Shown: positions 8,820-19,075, counted from the stretch's first letter. The stretch is 64,000 nt of DNA from Dryobates pubescens (GCF_014839835.1 NC_071615.1:1550001-1614000), one strand, 5' to 3'. Numbers and translations are program-made. The notes: generated from the letters alone by a model not told the origin.

Positions 8820-10730
8820 CGCCAGAAATCCCCCCCCACAACCCCCCCAGAAACCAAACCCAAAGCCTCTCTCTCTCTCTCTCCATCCCACACCTACTCT
8901 TACAGCGAAACCAGGCTGGGGGTTGCGTTACTGTGACTCTGCAGCCAGGTGGTGTTTCCTTGAGGTCTGATGTGGAACTCCATCATTCCAGCCCTTGGCG
9001 GTTCCCTCCTCCTCCCCTCCTCCCCCCCCCCCAGGTGTTTTCCTCCTCTCTGCCTTCTCCTCTCCTTCCCCTCCACCAGCATCCCCCCAGCTGCTGCTCT
9101 CCGCCGTCGCACTCCTTTTGGTTCTGCGCTTGAGCTGCCGTCCTAGCTCCAGGGGAAGAAAAACAACCAACCAAACATAACCACCCCCCCAAAGCACTCC
9201 TGAGCTGCAGCCACTGCCACAGCCAGCTCCTTCATTCTTGTCTGCACAGCTCTCCTGCTGCTTTGGGGTTATTGGCTTGGGTTTATTTTTTCCTTCCTTT
9301 CCTTAACAGGTTAAACGTTGCAATAACCCCAACCCGGTGTGCACAGAGGGGGGGGCTTCTGCGAGAGAAATGGAACTGGGGGGAGAGGGAAAGGGGGGGC
9401 GGGGGGGGAAGAAAGGGGAAAGTTAAATTTGCAGAGAGATTGGAAGAGGAAAGAGGGGCAAAAAGAGGAGAGAGGGCAAAGAGGAAAGAGGGGGGAAAGA
9501 AAAGAGGAAAGAGGGGGGGAAAGAAAAGAGGAAAGAGGGGGGGAAAGAAAAGAGGAAAGGGGGGGGGAAGGAGGAAAGAGGGGGGGAAGGAGGAAAGAGG
9601 GGGGGAAGAAAAGAGGAAAGGGGGGGAAGAAAAGAGGAAAGGGGGGGAAAGAAAAGAGGAAAGGGGGGGAAAGAAAAGAGGAAAGAGGGGGGGAAGAAAA
9701 GAAGAAGGGGGGAAGAAAAGAGGAAAGGGGAAATAAAGAAAAGAGGAAAGAGGGGAAATAAAGAAAAGAGGAAAGAGGGGAAATAAAGAAAAGAGGAAAG
9801 AGGGGAAATAAAGAAAAGAGAATAAAAAGGAAAGAGGAAAGAAAAAAAAAAAAAAGAAAGAAGAAAATAAGAAAGACCAAAGGAAAGAGGAAAGAGGGAA
9901 GAAAGAGGGGGAAAAGAGTGGGAGAAAAGAGAATAGAAAGCAAAAAGAGAAAAGGGAGGGAGGGAAATTCGAGGCTACAAACGGTACCAAACTAACTAAA
10001 CAGTGACTTATTTGAGACATGTATTTTGTTCCCTGCAGCTCAGCTTGCTGCTGCAGTGTGTGAAGGTGTCAGGAGCTGTCCTGGCTGATGTTCTCAGCAC
10101 TGCAGCTCCTCCTCGCAGCAGAACACTCTCAAAACCTTGCGGGGGGGTCAGCCACAACCCTCCCACCCCACCCTGCCTGCTGGCTCTTCCCTCCCTGCCC
10201 CTGCACCTCCATCTGGACACTGTCACTCCCAAGGCCCTCCCAGCTCCAAGGCAATTCAGGTCACCTCTCAACACCCTTTCTCTATTTTTTTTTTTAGTTT
10301 TGGGGTTGGTTTATTCTTCTTTTTTTAAATTATTCTTCTTTTTCCCAGCCTCTAGGCCCTGCCCCTTCCCCACCCCTCAGCCCAGCCCCCTCACCGCCTC
10401 CCTCCAGGGGAACTCAGAGCAGCACTGAGTCCGTCAAAAGCGCCAGCAGGAAACCATAGTGAGCTGAGGAGGGGCTGGGGGAATGTGATGAAAGCAGTGG
10501 GGTTTGTTTGGTTTGTTCCATGCTGCCTCATATTTATGCATTCACATATATCTTCTGTTATTTATGCATTCATTACTCCAACAGAAATGTATCTTGTTTC
10601 ACATCTATTAAACTGTATAAACTGGAAGCCTGGCCTTGAGTTTGTGCAGCTGGCAGGCAGAGCCCTGCTCCAGCACATCAGAGGGGCACAGGTACATGGA
10701 ATCACAGCACCACAGGAGCATAGGTTCATG
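8820..10730. other. Low-complexity intergenic stretch after CACNA1H
   Basis: The stretch contains C-runs, a CT microsatellite (8871-8882), pyrimidine-rich sequence (9005-9080), the large polypurine tract (9356-9960) and some unique sequence (9961-10690). No supportable gene was found. Long open frames here come from low-complexity sequence. Confidence 0.7.
9356..9960 (+). repeat. Polypurine tract, degenerate GGGGGAAAGAAAAGAGGAAAGA repeats
   Basis: About 600 bp are almost entirely A and G on the + strand, with only scattered pyrimidines. Phrases such as 'aagaaaagaggaaagagggg' recur with unit lengths of about 11-25 bp. The composition shifts from G-rich on the left to A-rich on the right. Mirror-symmetric purine tracts of this kind can adopt triplex (H-DNA) structures, which is known for such sequences but not shown here. 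Confidence 0.9.
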
Positions 10731-10732
10731 GA
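10689..10732. repeat. Single copy of the CR1-tail-derived phrase flanking the microsatellite
   Basis: The phrase 'atggaatcacagcaccacag' followed by 'gagcataggttcatgg' matches units of the array at 11304-11465. It directly precedes the AATAG microsatellite. Confidence 0.7.
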
Positions 10733-10894
10733 AGAATAGAATAGAATAGAATAGAATAGAATAGAATAGAATAGAATAGAATAGAATAGAATAGAATAGA
10801 ATAGAATAGAATAGAATAGAATAGAATAGGAAAGGAATAGGAATAGGAATAGGAATAGGAATAGGAATAGGAATAGGAATAGGAATAGGAATAG
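10733..10894 (+). repeat. Compound microsatellite (GAATA)n then (GGAATA)n
   Basis: About 19 copies of the pentamer GAATA/AATAG (10733-10829) are followed, after a short transition, by about 10 copies of the hexamer GGAATA (10834-10894). The array abuts the 3' end of a minus-orientation CR1 and probably grew from its tail repeat, whose complement is rich in AGAAT. Confidence 0.95.
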
Positions 10895-11300
10895 ACCGGA
10901 CAAGACCTTTGAGATCATCCAGTCCAACCTATCACCCACCACCATCTAATCAACTAAACCATGCCACCAAGCACCCCATCAAGTCTCCTCCTTAACACCT
11001 CCAGTGATGGTGACTCCACCACCTCCCTGGGCAGCACATCCCAAGGGCCAATCTCTCTTTCTATGAAGGACTTCTTCCTAACATCCAGCCTAAGCCTCCC
11101 CTGGCACAGCTTGAGACTGTGTCCTCTTGCTCTGGTGCTGCTTGCCTGGGAGACGAGACCACCCTCCACCTGGCCACAACCACCCTTCAGGTAGTTGCAG
11201 AGAGCAAGAAGGTCTCCCCTGAGCCTCCTCTTCTCCAGGCTAAGCAACCCCAGCTCCCTCAGCCTCTCCTCATAGTGCTGTGCTCCAAACCCCTCACCAG
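10895..11300 (-). mobile_element. CR1 LINE 3'-end fragment, minus orientation
   Basis: The + strand reads the CR1 complement: 'gatcatccagtccaacctat', 'tccaccacctccctgggcag' (11013) and 'cttctccaggctaagcaacc' near 11229. It looks relatively well preserved and belongs to the same subfamily as the copies at 21386 (-) and 41131 (+). Confidence 0.92.
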
Positions 11301-11303
11301 CTT

Positions 11304-11468
11304 CATGGAATCACAGCACCACAGGATCATAGGTTCATGGACTCACAGAATCATGGAATCACAGCACCATAGGAGCATTGGTTCATGGAATCACAGCACC
11401 ACAGGATCATAGGTTCACGGAGTAAGAGAAGCATAGGCTCACAGAACCACAGCATCATAGGATCACCA
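11304..11468. repeat. Irregular minisatellite of CR1-tail phrases
   Basis: About four to five diverged copies of a phrase like 'atggaatcacagcaccacag' + 'gatcataggttc' occur with uneven spacing. Another copy lies at 10689-10732 on the far side of the CR1. The parts ('aatcacag', 'catagg') resemble the reverse complement of the CR1 3' terminal repeat. Confidence 0.8.
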
Positions 11469-11501
11469 GTTAAATGCATTTGGTTTTCTGCTGCTGGGGT
11501 T

Positions 11502-11905
11502 TCACAGAATCATTTAGGGTGGAAAAAGCTTCCAAGGGCACCAAATCCAACCATTAACCCAGCACTGCCAAGCCACCACTTAATCACAGCCCTCAGCACC
11601 ACAGCTACTCAACTTTCCAGTCTCTCCAAGGATAGGGCTTCTACCCTTCCTTGGGCAGCCTGGGACAGGGTTTGACAACCCTTTTGGGGAAGAAATTGTT
11701 CCTTATATCCAGTCTAAACCTCCCCCAGCACAACCTGAGGCCATTTCCCCACACCCTGATGCTTGTTCCTTGGGAGAAGGGACCAACCCCCAGCCTGGCT
11801 TCAACCTCCTTCCTGGCAGCTGTCGCCAGCCAGCAGGCCTCCCCTCAGCTTTTCCCCAGGCTGAGCAGCCCCAGGGCCCTCAGCTGCCCCTCACTTGTGC
11901 TCTGG
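11502..11905 (-). mobile_element. CR1 LINE 3'-end fragment, minus orientation
   Basis: It starts 'cacagaatcatttagggtgg' and contains 'ccagtctaaacctcccccag' and 'ttccccaggctgagcagccc'. It belongs to the subfamily with 'attaacccagcactgcca', also seen at 19592. Confidence 0.9.
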
Positions 11906-12878
11906 GATTTGTGCTTTCTGTGACACTCACCTGGATGTGCCAACCCTCCAAGCTCCCAGAGCTGGGTCCTCAGTGCCAACCCTGCCACAACCAACCACAC
12001 CAAGAGGCAGGTGAGCATCACCCAGCATTCCTGCTCCTGCCAGCTCAATCTCTGCACCATTAAAGCTGTTTCCAGCAGGCTGCCTGCAAGAGCTGCATTG
12101 CTTCAGATGGGAAGTGGGAGGCAGCAGGTAAATGCAAGCCATTATTATTTCATTGGCTTGATGTCTGCTTTGCATTTTTAATGACAGTTCAGTGCCATCC
12201 ATTTGTCAGCCAGGCTCTGCCCCCTCCCCCACCCCTCCTCCCCCATCCCTGCTCTCAGCCCCAGCCCCACCACAGCCCACAGGGACAGCAGCAGCCCTGC
12301 ATCGCCCTGGGCTTGCCTGGAGCCACTTCAGCAGCCTTTGAGGAGCAGGGAACAAGCAAGGATTAAAAACCACCACGTTGAGGAAAGGGGCAGAGAAAAA
12401 CCATCAGAGCCTGAAGACCTGAAGAAAACTTGAAGAGCCTTCAGGTGGTCTCTGTTTCAAGGTTAAAGCTTAAATCTCAGAGGGCATCAATTTGAAATTC
12501 TCTTTGTAGGCTTAAAAGGGAGGGAAAAAAATAACCCCAACCAAATCTGAAACCATCCCCAGTGCAATTAGCCACAACCTTTAATCTGTCAGTGGTGCCA
12601 GATCACACAGGGGGCATGAATGCTAATCAGCATTTGATATTTGCACAAGCTTCCTGAGGATGAATAATTAAATTGACTTTACCCACTGCACCTTCCTCAT
12701 CAGCTTGAGCTGAGTGGCTCTGCTTTACTGGCTGGAGCCATCCTGTCTGCCAAAGCAGGGGACTTCAGCACAGATTTCAGTGCAGCCTCCAGAGCTGCAG
12801 CACCAGCAGCCTGGTCTGAGGGGCTGGAATCTCCACACTGTGTTGATGTGGAAGCAGTCTTCCTGGGACCCTGGAGCA
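11906..12878. other. Unique intergenic sequence with AT-rich blocks
   Basis: No gene or repeat was identified. AT-rich, TAAT-containing blocks at about 12130-12185 and 12555-12690 stand out from the surrounding GC-rich sequence and could be conserved non-coding elements (inference). Confidence 0.5.
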
Positions 12879-13440
12879 GAATCACAGAGCTGCCAGGGCT
12901 GGAAGGGACCCCAAGGATCAGCCAGTTCCAAGCCCCCTGCCATGGCCAGGGACACCTCACACCGCAGCAGGTTGCTCACAGCCACATCCAGCCTGGCTGC
13001 AAACACCTCCAGGCAGGAGGCTTCCACCACCTCCCTGGGCAACCTGTGCCAGGCTCTCACCACCCTCATGGGCAACAACTTCTTCCTCACAGCCAATCTC
13101 AATCTCCCCATCCCCCCCAGTCCTATCCCTCCCTGACACCCTCAAAAGTCCCTCCCCAGCTTTCTTGTAGCCCCCTGCAGCTCCTGGAAGGCCACAATTA
13201 GGTCTCCTCAGAGCCTTCTCTTCTCCAGACTGAACAGCCCCAACTCTCTCTGTGGAAGAGCAGCTCCAGCCCTCTGCTCCTCCTCGTGGCCCTTCTCTGG
13301 ACACCTTCCAGCACCTCCACATCCTTCCTGTAAGAGAGGTTCCAGAACTGGACACAGAGCTCCAGGCAGGGTCTCAGCAGAGAGAGACAATCACTTCCTT
13401 GGCCCTGCTGGCTGTGCTGCTCATGCCCAGAGGGTGCTCA
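12879..13440 (-). mobile_element. CR1 LINE 3'-end fragment, minus orientation (~560 bp)
   Basis: It reads 'cagaatcacagagctgccag', 'ggctggaagggaccccaagg', 'cttctccagactgaacagcc' and 'gttccagaactggacacaga'. It extends further into the element than most copies here. Confidence 0.9.
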
Positions 13441-14507
13441 ATCATCTCCCAGCAGCACAGGCAGCCCCACTTCTCCCTCCCACGCTGGGTTTCTGCCTTT
13501 TCAGTGGGGTTAGCCCCAGTGGGAGGTTTCTGCAGAGGCTGGGAGGGTGCAGAGGTGTTGCTCCAGGCTGAGGAATGTGTGGTGGCACAGATATGCTCCC
13601 TGGCTCAGCACTGATACACACAGTGATGCCACCAGGAGGGTTTCATACCCAGGCTGGGGCTACAGCCAGGCTGGGCTGCTCCTGGTGTTGGAATCCTTCA
13701 CTTGCCTTCCCTCACTTGTGGCTATAGAGCCAAGGTTGGTGGTTTTTCCCCAGCTCTGGCCCCTGGAATACTGGGGGGTGGGGAGGGGAATATCAGTTCA
13801 CAGGGAGAGAAAGTGCCAGCAGCCCTCATTATGTCACACCACAGGGAAAGAATCCAGATGAATTGTTTGAATATTCGATTGGAATCCCCTGGAGCAGCTC
13901 ATCTTTGATTCCTCTCTGCCCCCCTGAGTGGCACAAGCTTCTGAAGGCCTCTGGCAACCCCTCCAGGGCTTGCACGGTGCACAAGCAGAGAGTGGCTCTT
14001 CTACCTGAGCCACACTCCCAGAACCACAGCCAGCACCAGAGCAGGAGAGCTCCGTGTCCAGCAGGAGCTCCCTTCCCCTCCCCTCTCCCCTCCCGAGCCT
14101 GATGATCGCTCTCCTTCCTTCTGCCCTTATTGAATCCGATGGCCCCCCTGGGAAGCAGCTTCTCCAGTCCTTGCCTTCTCCCCCTTCCTGCCTGCTTGTT
14201 AATTTATTCTGACTGGCTCAGGCTGAGGCACTAATTAATTTTCCTCATTAGCCAACCAAAAAAAAGAGAGAATGCTCACAACTGGTAGCAAGTTCCAATA
14301 CAAATTAATTCTTCACAGAAAATAGGGCACTGCACAGCTCCTTGGCAGCCACTGCCCCCAGCCCCAGTGTGCCTCTGCCTGGCACAGGGCTGGTGGCTAC
14401 AGGGGGGTCACAGCTGGACCCCCAGCCTCCTAAATCACCACACAGCACAGTGAAGAGTGAAATGCCTGCTTGGGACCTTGCCCTGCTTCGCTGCTCGGGG
14501 GTGGGAC
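13441..14507. other. Unique intergenic sequence
   Basis: No gene was identified. The AT-rich block at about 14195-14300 has several TAATTA-type motifs ('taattaattttcctcattag'). Confidence 0.5.
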
Positions 14508-14895
14508 AGAGAACCATGGAATGGTTTGGGTTGGGAAAGCCCTTCAAGGGCACCCAGTTCAACCAGGTCTGGTGCTGAACCCTGGCCCTCAGCACCACAT
14601 CTCTGCCTCTTTCAAACACCCCCAGGGATGGGAATTCAAGCACCTTGCTGGGGAGCCTGTGCCAGGGCTTGAGAAGCCTTACAGTAAAGAACTTGCTCCT
14701 AATGCCCAACCCAAACCTCTCCTGCTGCAGGCTGAGGCCATTTCCTCTCATCCCATCACTTGTTACTAGGGGGAAGAGACCAACACCCACCTGGCTCCAA
14801 CCTCCTTTCAGGGAGTTGCAGAGGGTGAGAAGGGTCTCCCCTCAGCCTCCTTTTCTCCAGACTGAACAACCCAAGCTTCCTCAGCTGACCTGCTC
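14508..14895 (-). mobile_element. CR1 LINE 3'-end fragment, minus orientation
   Basis: It starts 'agaaccatggaatggtttgg' and ends around 'tctccagactgaacaaccca'. It forms the left half of a converging CR1 pair with 15088-15401. Confidence 0.9.
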
Positions 14896-15087
14896 CCCAG
14901 ACCCCAAGTAAACCAGGGGCTGGCTGAGGATGGAGAGAGTCCCCTCAGGGTCACAAAAATGATGTGTCCCTCTCACCTGGCAAAGCCACCTCCACACTGT
15001 GCCTGGGGTGATGGGGAGCCTTGCACACGAAGGTCACTGCTAAAGGGACAGCAGGAGTCCTTCTTCTGCAGCATGGGCAAAGGAGCC

Positions 15088-15401
15088 TTAGGGGAGACCT
15101 CCTGGCTCTCTGCAGCTCCCTGAAAGGAGTTGTTCTCCCCAGTAACAAATGATAGGACAAGAGGAAATGGCCTCAAGTAGCACCAGGGGAGGTTTAGGTT
15201 GGACATGAGGAGCAATTTCTGCCCCAGAAGGGTTGTCAAGGCCTGGGAGAGGCTGCCCAGGGCCATCCCTGGAGAAATGTAACAGCTGTGGAGCTGTGGT
15301 GCTGAGGCACCTGGTTTAGAGGTGAGCTGGCAGTGCTGGGGTATCAATCAGCCTGATGATCTGAAAGGTCTCTTCCACCCCAACCAAGTCTCTGATTCTA
15401 T
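15088..15401 (+). mobile_element. CR1 LINE 3'-end fragment, plus orientation
   Basis: CR1 sense sequence ('aggacaagaggaaatggcct', 'gaggctgcccagggccatcc') ends 'gaaaggtctcttccacccca' and 'ctctgattctatctg'. It is opposite in orientation to the CR1 at 14508, with about 190 bp between them. Confidence 0.9.
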
Positions 15402-16265
15402 CTGCAAGGCTCGTGCCCTTCCCTCTTGTGAGCATGGCTGCAGCCCCAAACACCCCAGGGCTGCTTCCCTCTAGTCCCTTCCTACATCACAGGATCAGGG
15501 CAAGTCTGGGAGAAGAGGTGAACATTTCACATGGCCAAGAGAAACAGCAACACCATTCAAGGACCAGCCACAGAGCCACCACAAGCCACCAGGCTTCCTT
15601 CTGCTTGGGAAGCAAATTCCCTGCTGGATCATTAATGAAGTTTTCCAGCAGGGTGGGAAAAAAGCCTCCTTGGTTGGGATTTCATTCTCCTCACAAGGAT
15701 TGGAAATGCAGCTAATGAGAGGCAGGCAAATGGGGAAAGACTGGGAGGGGGTGGAGGGAAGGTCTCCTTATGGTTGGGAGGGGACAGAGTCCTTTCACAG
15801 GCAGGTACAGATGTGTCACAGCTGCTCAACAACTCTGCTGCCTTCCCTCTGTCCCCCAGTGCTGATATTAACTCCTCCAGCAGCTGTATCTCACTAGCTA
15901 GGCATGGAAAAAACACCCCAAAGCAACCCAAGCCCCTGAAACTGGCCTTTAGCTCACTCTGAGGTAGCTGGGAGCCAAGTCAAGTGTTAATTAAACAGCC
16001 CTGCTGGCTGCCCCAGACAGCTGCTCAAGAGCTGGTTTGGTTTCTCTCCTGATAATTATTTTTCACTTCAAATGAATTATTTTCTCTGAAGCTTTTTCTG
16101 AGGGCCAGGAGAAGGAGGAGAAGATTTCAGCCATTCTGGGCTATCCCCTCCCTCCTGCTTTCCTCCCATTTTCCCTCTTGGCCAAACTGGTTGGGAAGGG
16201 GGGGTGGGGGAACAGATACAATTTAAAATCATCTTTTAAAAGTCAAATAAAACCTGGGGAAAAAA
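15402..16265. other. Unique intergenic sequence
   Basis: No gene was recognised. The AT-rich block at about 15975-16095 contains 'gtgttaattaaacagccctg' and 'ctgataattatttttcac' and is a candidate regulatory element by composition only. Confidence 0.5.
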
Positions 16266-16553
16266 AATCAGAGAATCAGCAAATGGGTTGGAAGAGATCT
16301 CAAAGATCCTCTGGTTCCAACCCCCCTGCCATGGGCAGGGACACCTTCACTAGCCCAGGTTGCTCAAGGCCCCATCCAGCCTGGCCTGGAAGACTTCAAG
16401 GCTTTGGGCATCCACAACTTCTTGGGCAACCTGTCCCAGTCCCAATGCCTCACCACCCTCACAGGGAAGAGCTTCTTCCTTGCACCTAGTCCAGATCTCC
16501 TCTCCTTCAGTGCAAAGCCATCACCCTTCTCCTGTCACTGCACTCTCTGACAA
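16266..16553 (-). mobile_element. CR1 LINE 3'-end fragment, minus orientation
   Basis: It reads 'tcagagaatcagcaaatggg', 'cccccctgccatgggcaggg' and 'ccatccagcctggcctggaa', the common avian CR1 3' end in complement. Confidence 0.92.
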
Positions 16554-17064
16554 CTGAGTTGACATGAGACATCAGGGTCTGTTGCAGCATGGCAGCTATT
16601 CCTCAGCATGAAGTGCAATGGCAGTTTACTTCAGTCCACTGTTGACCACATCACCTCTGCAGCATGAGAGGTGGCACCTTTGAGGTGTTCCTTTGACTTG
16701 AGGAAGGACTCCTGCCACGTGGAGTCCACTGTGTGGCACTGTAGGGAGCCAGCAGAGCAAAGCCTCCCCCCCAGCACTGCCAGGAGAGGAACAAAAAGGA
16801 GCCACTGGATGAGGACAAGGGCTGAGGTGCTGTGCCAGCCCTGCTTGGCTCTATCTCTGTCCTACTCGTGTGTGAAAGTCTCGGATTCCTTGCAACCACA
16901 GCACAGGACCCACAAACAGGAGCTAAAACAGGGTTTCCTTACTGCCTCCTAGCCTTATTCCCTTCCCAGAGGGCCTGGCAGCAATTAAATGTCTCCCAGA
17001 TTGCTCTCAACGAGGGGACTGTTGTCTAGGATGCAGAAAGGAAGCTAAGTGATGAACCAGCCCA
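16554..17064. other. Unique intergenic sequence
   Basis: No gene, tandem repeat or recognisable mobile element was seen. Confidence 0.5.
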
Positions 17065-17564
17065 GAAGCCAGATGGATCCTGGGCTGATCCCCAGCAGCG
17101 TGGGCAGCAGGTGGAAGGAAAGGATTCTACCCCTCAGCTCTGCTGAGACCTCCCCTGCAGTGCTGGGGCCAGCTCTGGAGTTCTCAGCACAGACAGGGAG
17201 TGGGGCCAGAGGAGGCCACAGCAGTGATGGGAGGGCTGGAAGCCCTCTGCTGTGAGGCCAGGCTGAGACAGTTGGGGTTGTTCAGCCTGGAGCAGGCTCC
17301 AGGGAGACCTTCATGTGTCCTTTCAGTACTTTAAGTGGGTCTACAGGAAAGATGGAGAGAGAGACTCTTTATTAAGGAGTGTAGTGACAGGATGAAGGGT
17401 AATGGTTTCAAACCAAAAGAGGGGAGATTTAGTCTAGATAAGGAAGACATTTTGTACAGCGAGGGTGATAAGACACTAGCACAGGTTGCCCAGAGAGGTG
17501 GTAGGTGCCTCATCCCTCTCAGCATTCCAGGTGAGGTTGGCTGGGGCTCTGAGCAACCTGAACA
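17065..17564 (+). mobile_element. CR1 LINE 3'-end fragment, plus orientation
   Basis: CR1 sense sequence ('gctgtgaggccaggctgaga', 'gttggggttgttcagcctgg', 'ggttgcccagagaggtggta') runs to about 17564. There it meets a second CR1 of another subfamily in the same orientation. Confidence 0.88.
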
Positions 17565-17793
17565 TAGAAGGTTTCACCCCAACAGGAGGAGAAACTTCTC
17601 TACAGTGAGGGTGACAGAGCCCTGGAGCAGGCTGCCCAGAGAGGTTGTGGAGTCTCCTGCTCTGGAGAGCTTCCAAAACCCACCTGGATGGATGCATTCC
17701 TGTGCAGACTACCCTGGGTGCCCCTGCTCTGGCAGGGAGGTTGGACTGGATGATCTCTGGAGCTCCCTTCCAACCTCCAACGCTCTGTGAGCC
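17565..17793 (+). mobile_element. CR1 LINE 3' end, plus orientation, in tandem with the preceding copy
   Basis: It begins 'gtttcaccccaacaggagga' and ends 'gctcccttccaacctccaac' and 'gctctgtgag'. It abuts the previous CR1, through either insertion or a template switch. Confidence 0.88.
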
Positions 17794-17810
17794 TGCACTG
17801 TGCTCTAGCT

Positions 17811-17896
17811 GCAGGTGTCCCTGCTGACTGGAGTGGGGTTGGAATTGGTGACCTGTGAAGGCTGCTTCCAACTTTTCCAACGTTCTGTGATTCCAC
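17811..17896 (+). mobile_element. CR1 3' terminal remnant, plus orientation
   Basis: A short CR1 tail reads 'ggtgtccctgctgactggag' and ends 'ccaacgttctgtgattcc'. It is the third CR1 3' end in a row in the same orientation. Confidence 0.7.
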
Positions 17897-17954
17897 AGCT
17901 CTATAACAGCAGCAGGTGGTGGCCTCCATGGTGCCAGCACACGTGTGGGCAGTG

Positions 17955-18470
17955 AAGCCTCCCGGCGTGCGCGGCAGCACGGCCGCAGCCCAGCACCGCC
18001 GCGTCTGCAGGCAAACAAAGACCTGGTCAGCAGATTCCAGCAGGTTCAGCTCTGCACGTTTGCCTGCCTCGTTTGTGCACAGAATTAGCCCTCTCCTTTT
18101 AATTACAGCAGGTTAATTAAACCAGCACAAACCCATTCCCGCAGTACACATGGCCACCCCGCAGGGCTGGGAGCGGTAAGCACCACGCCGTGGGGCACTA
18201 ATGATCCCCACCGCGCTCCTCCTCGCCTCACATCAGTGTGGCTTGAGAAGGAGACCCTCTAGAGAGCACAGAAAGCGCCCTTTCCCCCATTCCAAACGCG
18301 TTTGCTGCCTGGCGCACACCTCCCGGCTGCGGCGCTCGCCAGGGTGCCGCCGAAGCTGCCTCGGCTTGGCCGGCAGCAGCACCTAGCGGCCGCGTCCTCA
18401 GCGCCGGCTCCCCGGCGGCAGGCTCCGGCTCCCCGGCGGCAGGCTCCGGCTCCCCGGCGGCGCTTCTGGA
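17955..18470. other. CpG-rich block upstream of B9D1
   Basis: CpG-dense unique sequence ('cggcgtgcgcggcagcacgg', 'ctagcggccgcgtcctcagc') includes a 21-bp minisatellite at 18404-18461. It is separated from the B9D1 promoter CpG block by a CR1 at 18490-19075. It may be a second promoter or an upstream part of the same island (inference). Confidence 0.5.
18404..18461 (+). repeat. 21-bp GC-rich minisatellite, ~2.8 copies
   Basis: The unit 'ccggctccccggcggcaggc'+t starts at 18404, 18425 and 18446. The copies are nearly identical, suggesting a recent origin. Confidence 0.9.
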
Positions 18471-18489
18471 AAAGCTTCTAGGGATGGAT

Positions 18490-19075
18490 ACAGAATCAGA
18501 GACTCAGAGACCGACTTGGGTTGGACGGGGATTTAAAGGTCCTCCAGCCCGACTCCCCTGCAGCCAGCAGGGACATCTGCAACCAGAGCAGGTTGCTCAG
18601 AGCCCCAACCAACCTGACCTGGAATGGCTCCAGGGATGGGACTTCTACCAACTCTCTGGGCAGCCTTGGCCAGGGTTTCACCACCCTCATTTCTCCGTTC
18701 TGTCTAGTCTGAATCTTCCTCTTTTAGTTCAAACCATCACCCCTTGTCCTGTCACAACAGACCCTGCAGAAAGGTCTGTCCCCAGCTTGCTGATCAGCCC
18801 TTTAAGAATTGAAAGACCACCAGAAGGTCTCCCTGGAGCCCTCTCTTCTCCAGGCTGAGCAATCTCTCAGCCCGGCCTCACAGCAGAGGGCTTCCAGCCC
18901 TCCCCATCATTGCTGTGGCCTCCTCTGGCCCTGCTGCAACAGGTTCCTGTCTGTGCTGTTCTGAGGACCCCAGAGCTGGCCCCAGCACTGCAGAGCGCAG
19001 CAGAGGGGCAGAACCTCCTCCCTCTACCTGCTGCGCCCACTGCTGGGGATCAGCCCCGGACACAGGTGGGTCAGG
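18490..19075 (-). mobile_element. CR1 LINE 3'-end fragment, minus orientation (~585 bp)
   Basis: It reads 'agaatcagagactcagagac', 'cctgcagccagcagggacat', 'cttctccaggctgagcaatc' and 'ccagagctggccccagcact'. It ends about 265 bp before the B9D1 start codon. It is the same subfamily as 26368 and, in plus orientation, 17065 and 50178. Confidence 0.92.

Noticed and set aside
9263-10020. Long open frames over the polypurine tract (Arg/Lys/Gly/Glu-rich or Phe/Pro/Ser-rich)
   Set aside because: Translation of simple sequence, not a gene.
10562-10945. Hydrophobic Phe/Leu/Ser/Ile/Tyr-repeat open frame, minus strand
   Set aside because: Translation of the GAATA/GGAATA microsatellite, which only mimics a membrane protein.
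11304-11468. Spaced repeats resembling a CRISPR array
   Set aside because: Units are diverged, spacing is irregular, the phrase derives from a CR1 tail, and the genome is vertebrate.
12714-13614. Several 100-140-codon open frames on both strands
   Set aside because: They coincide with the CR1 at 12879-13440; CR1 3' ends commonly leave open frames outside the reverse-transcriptase gene.
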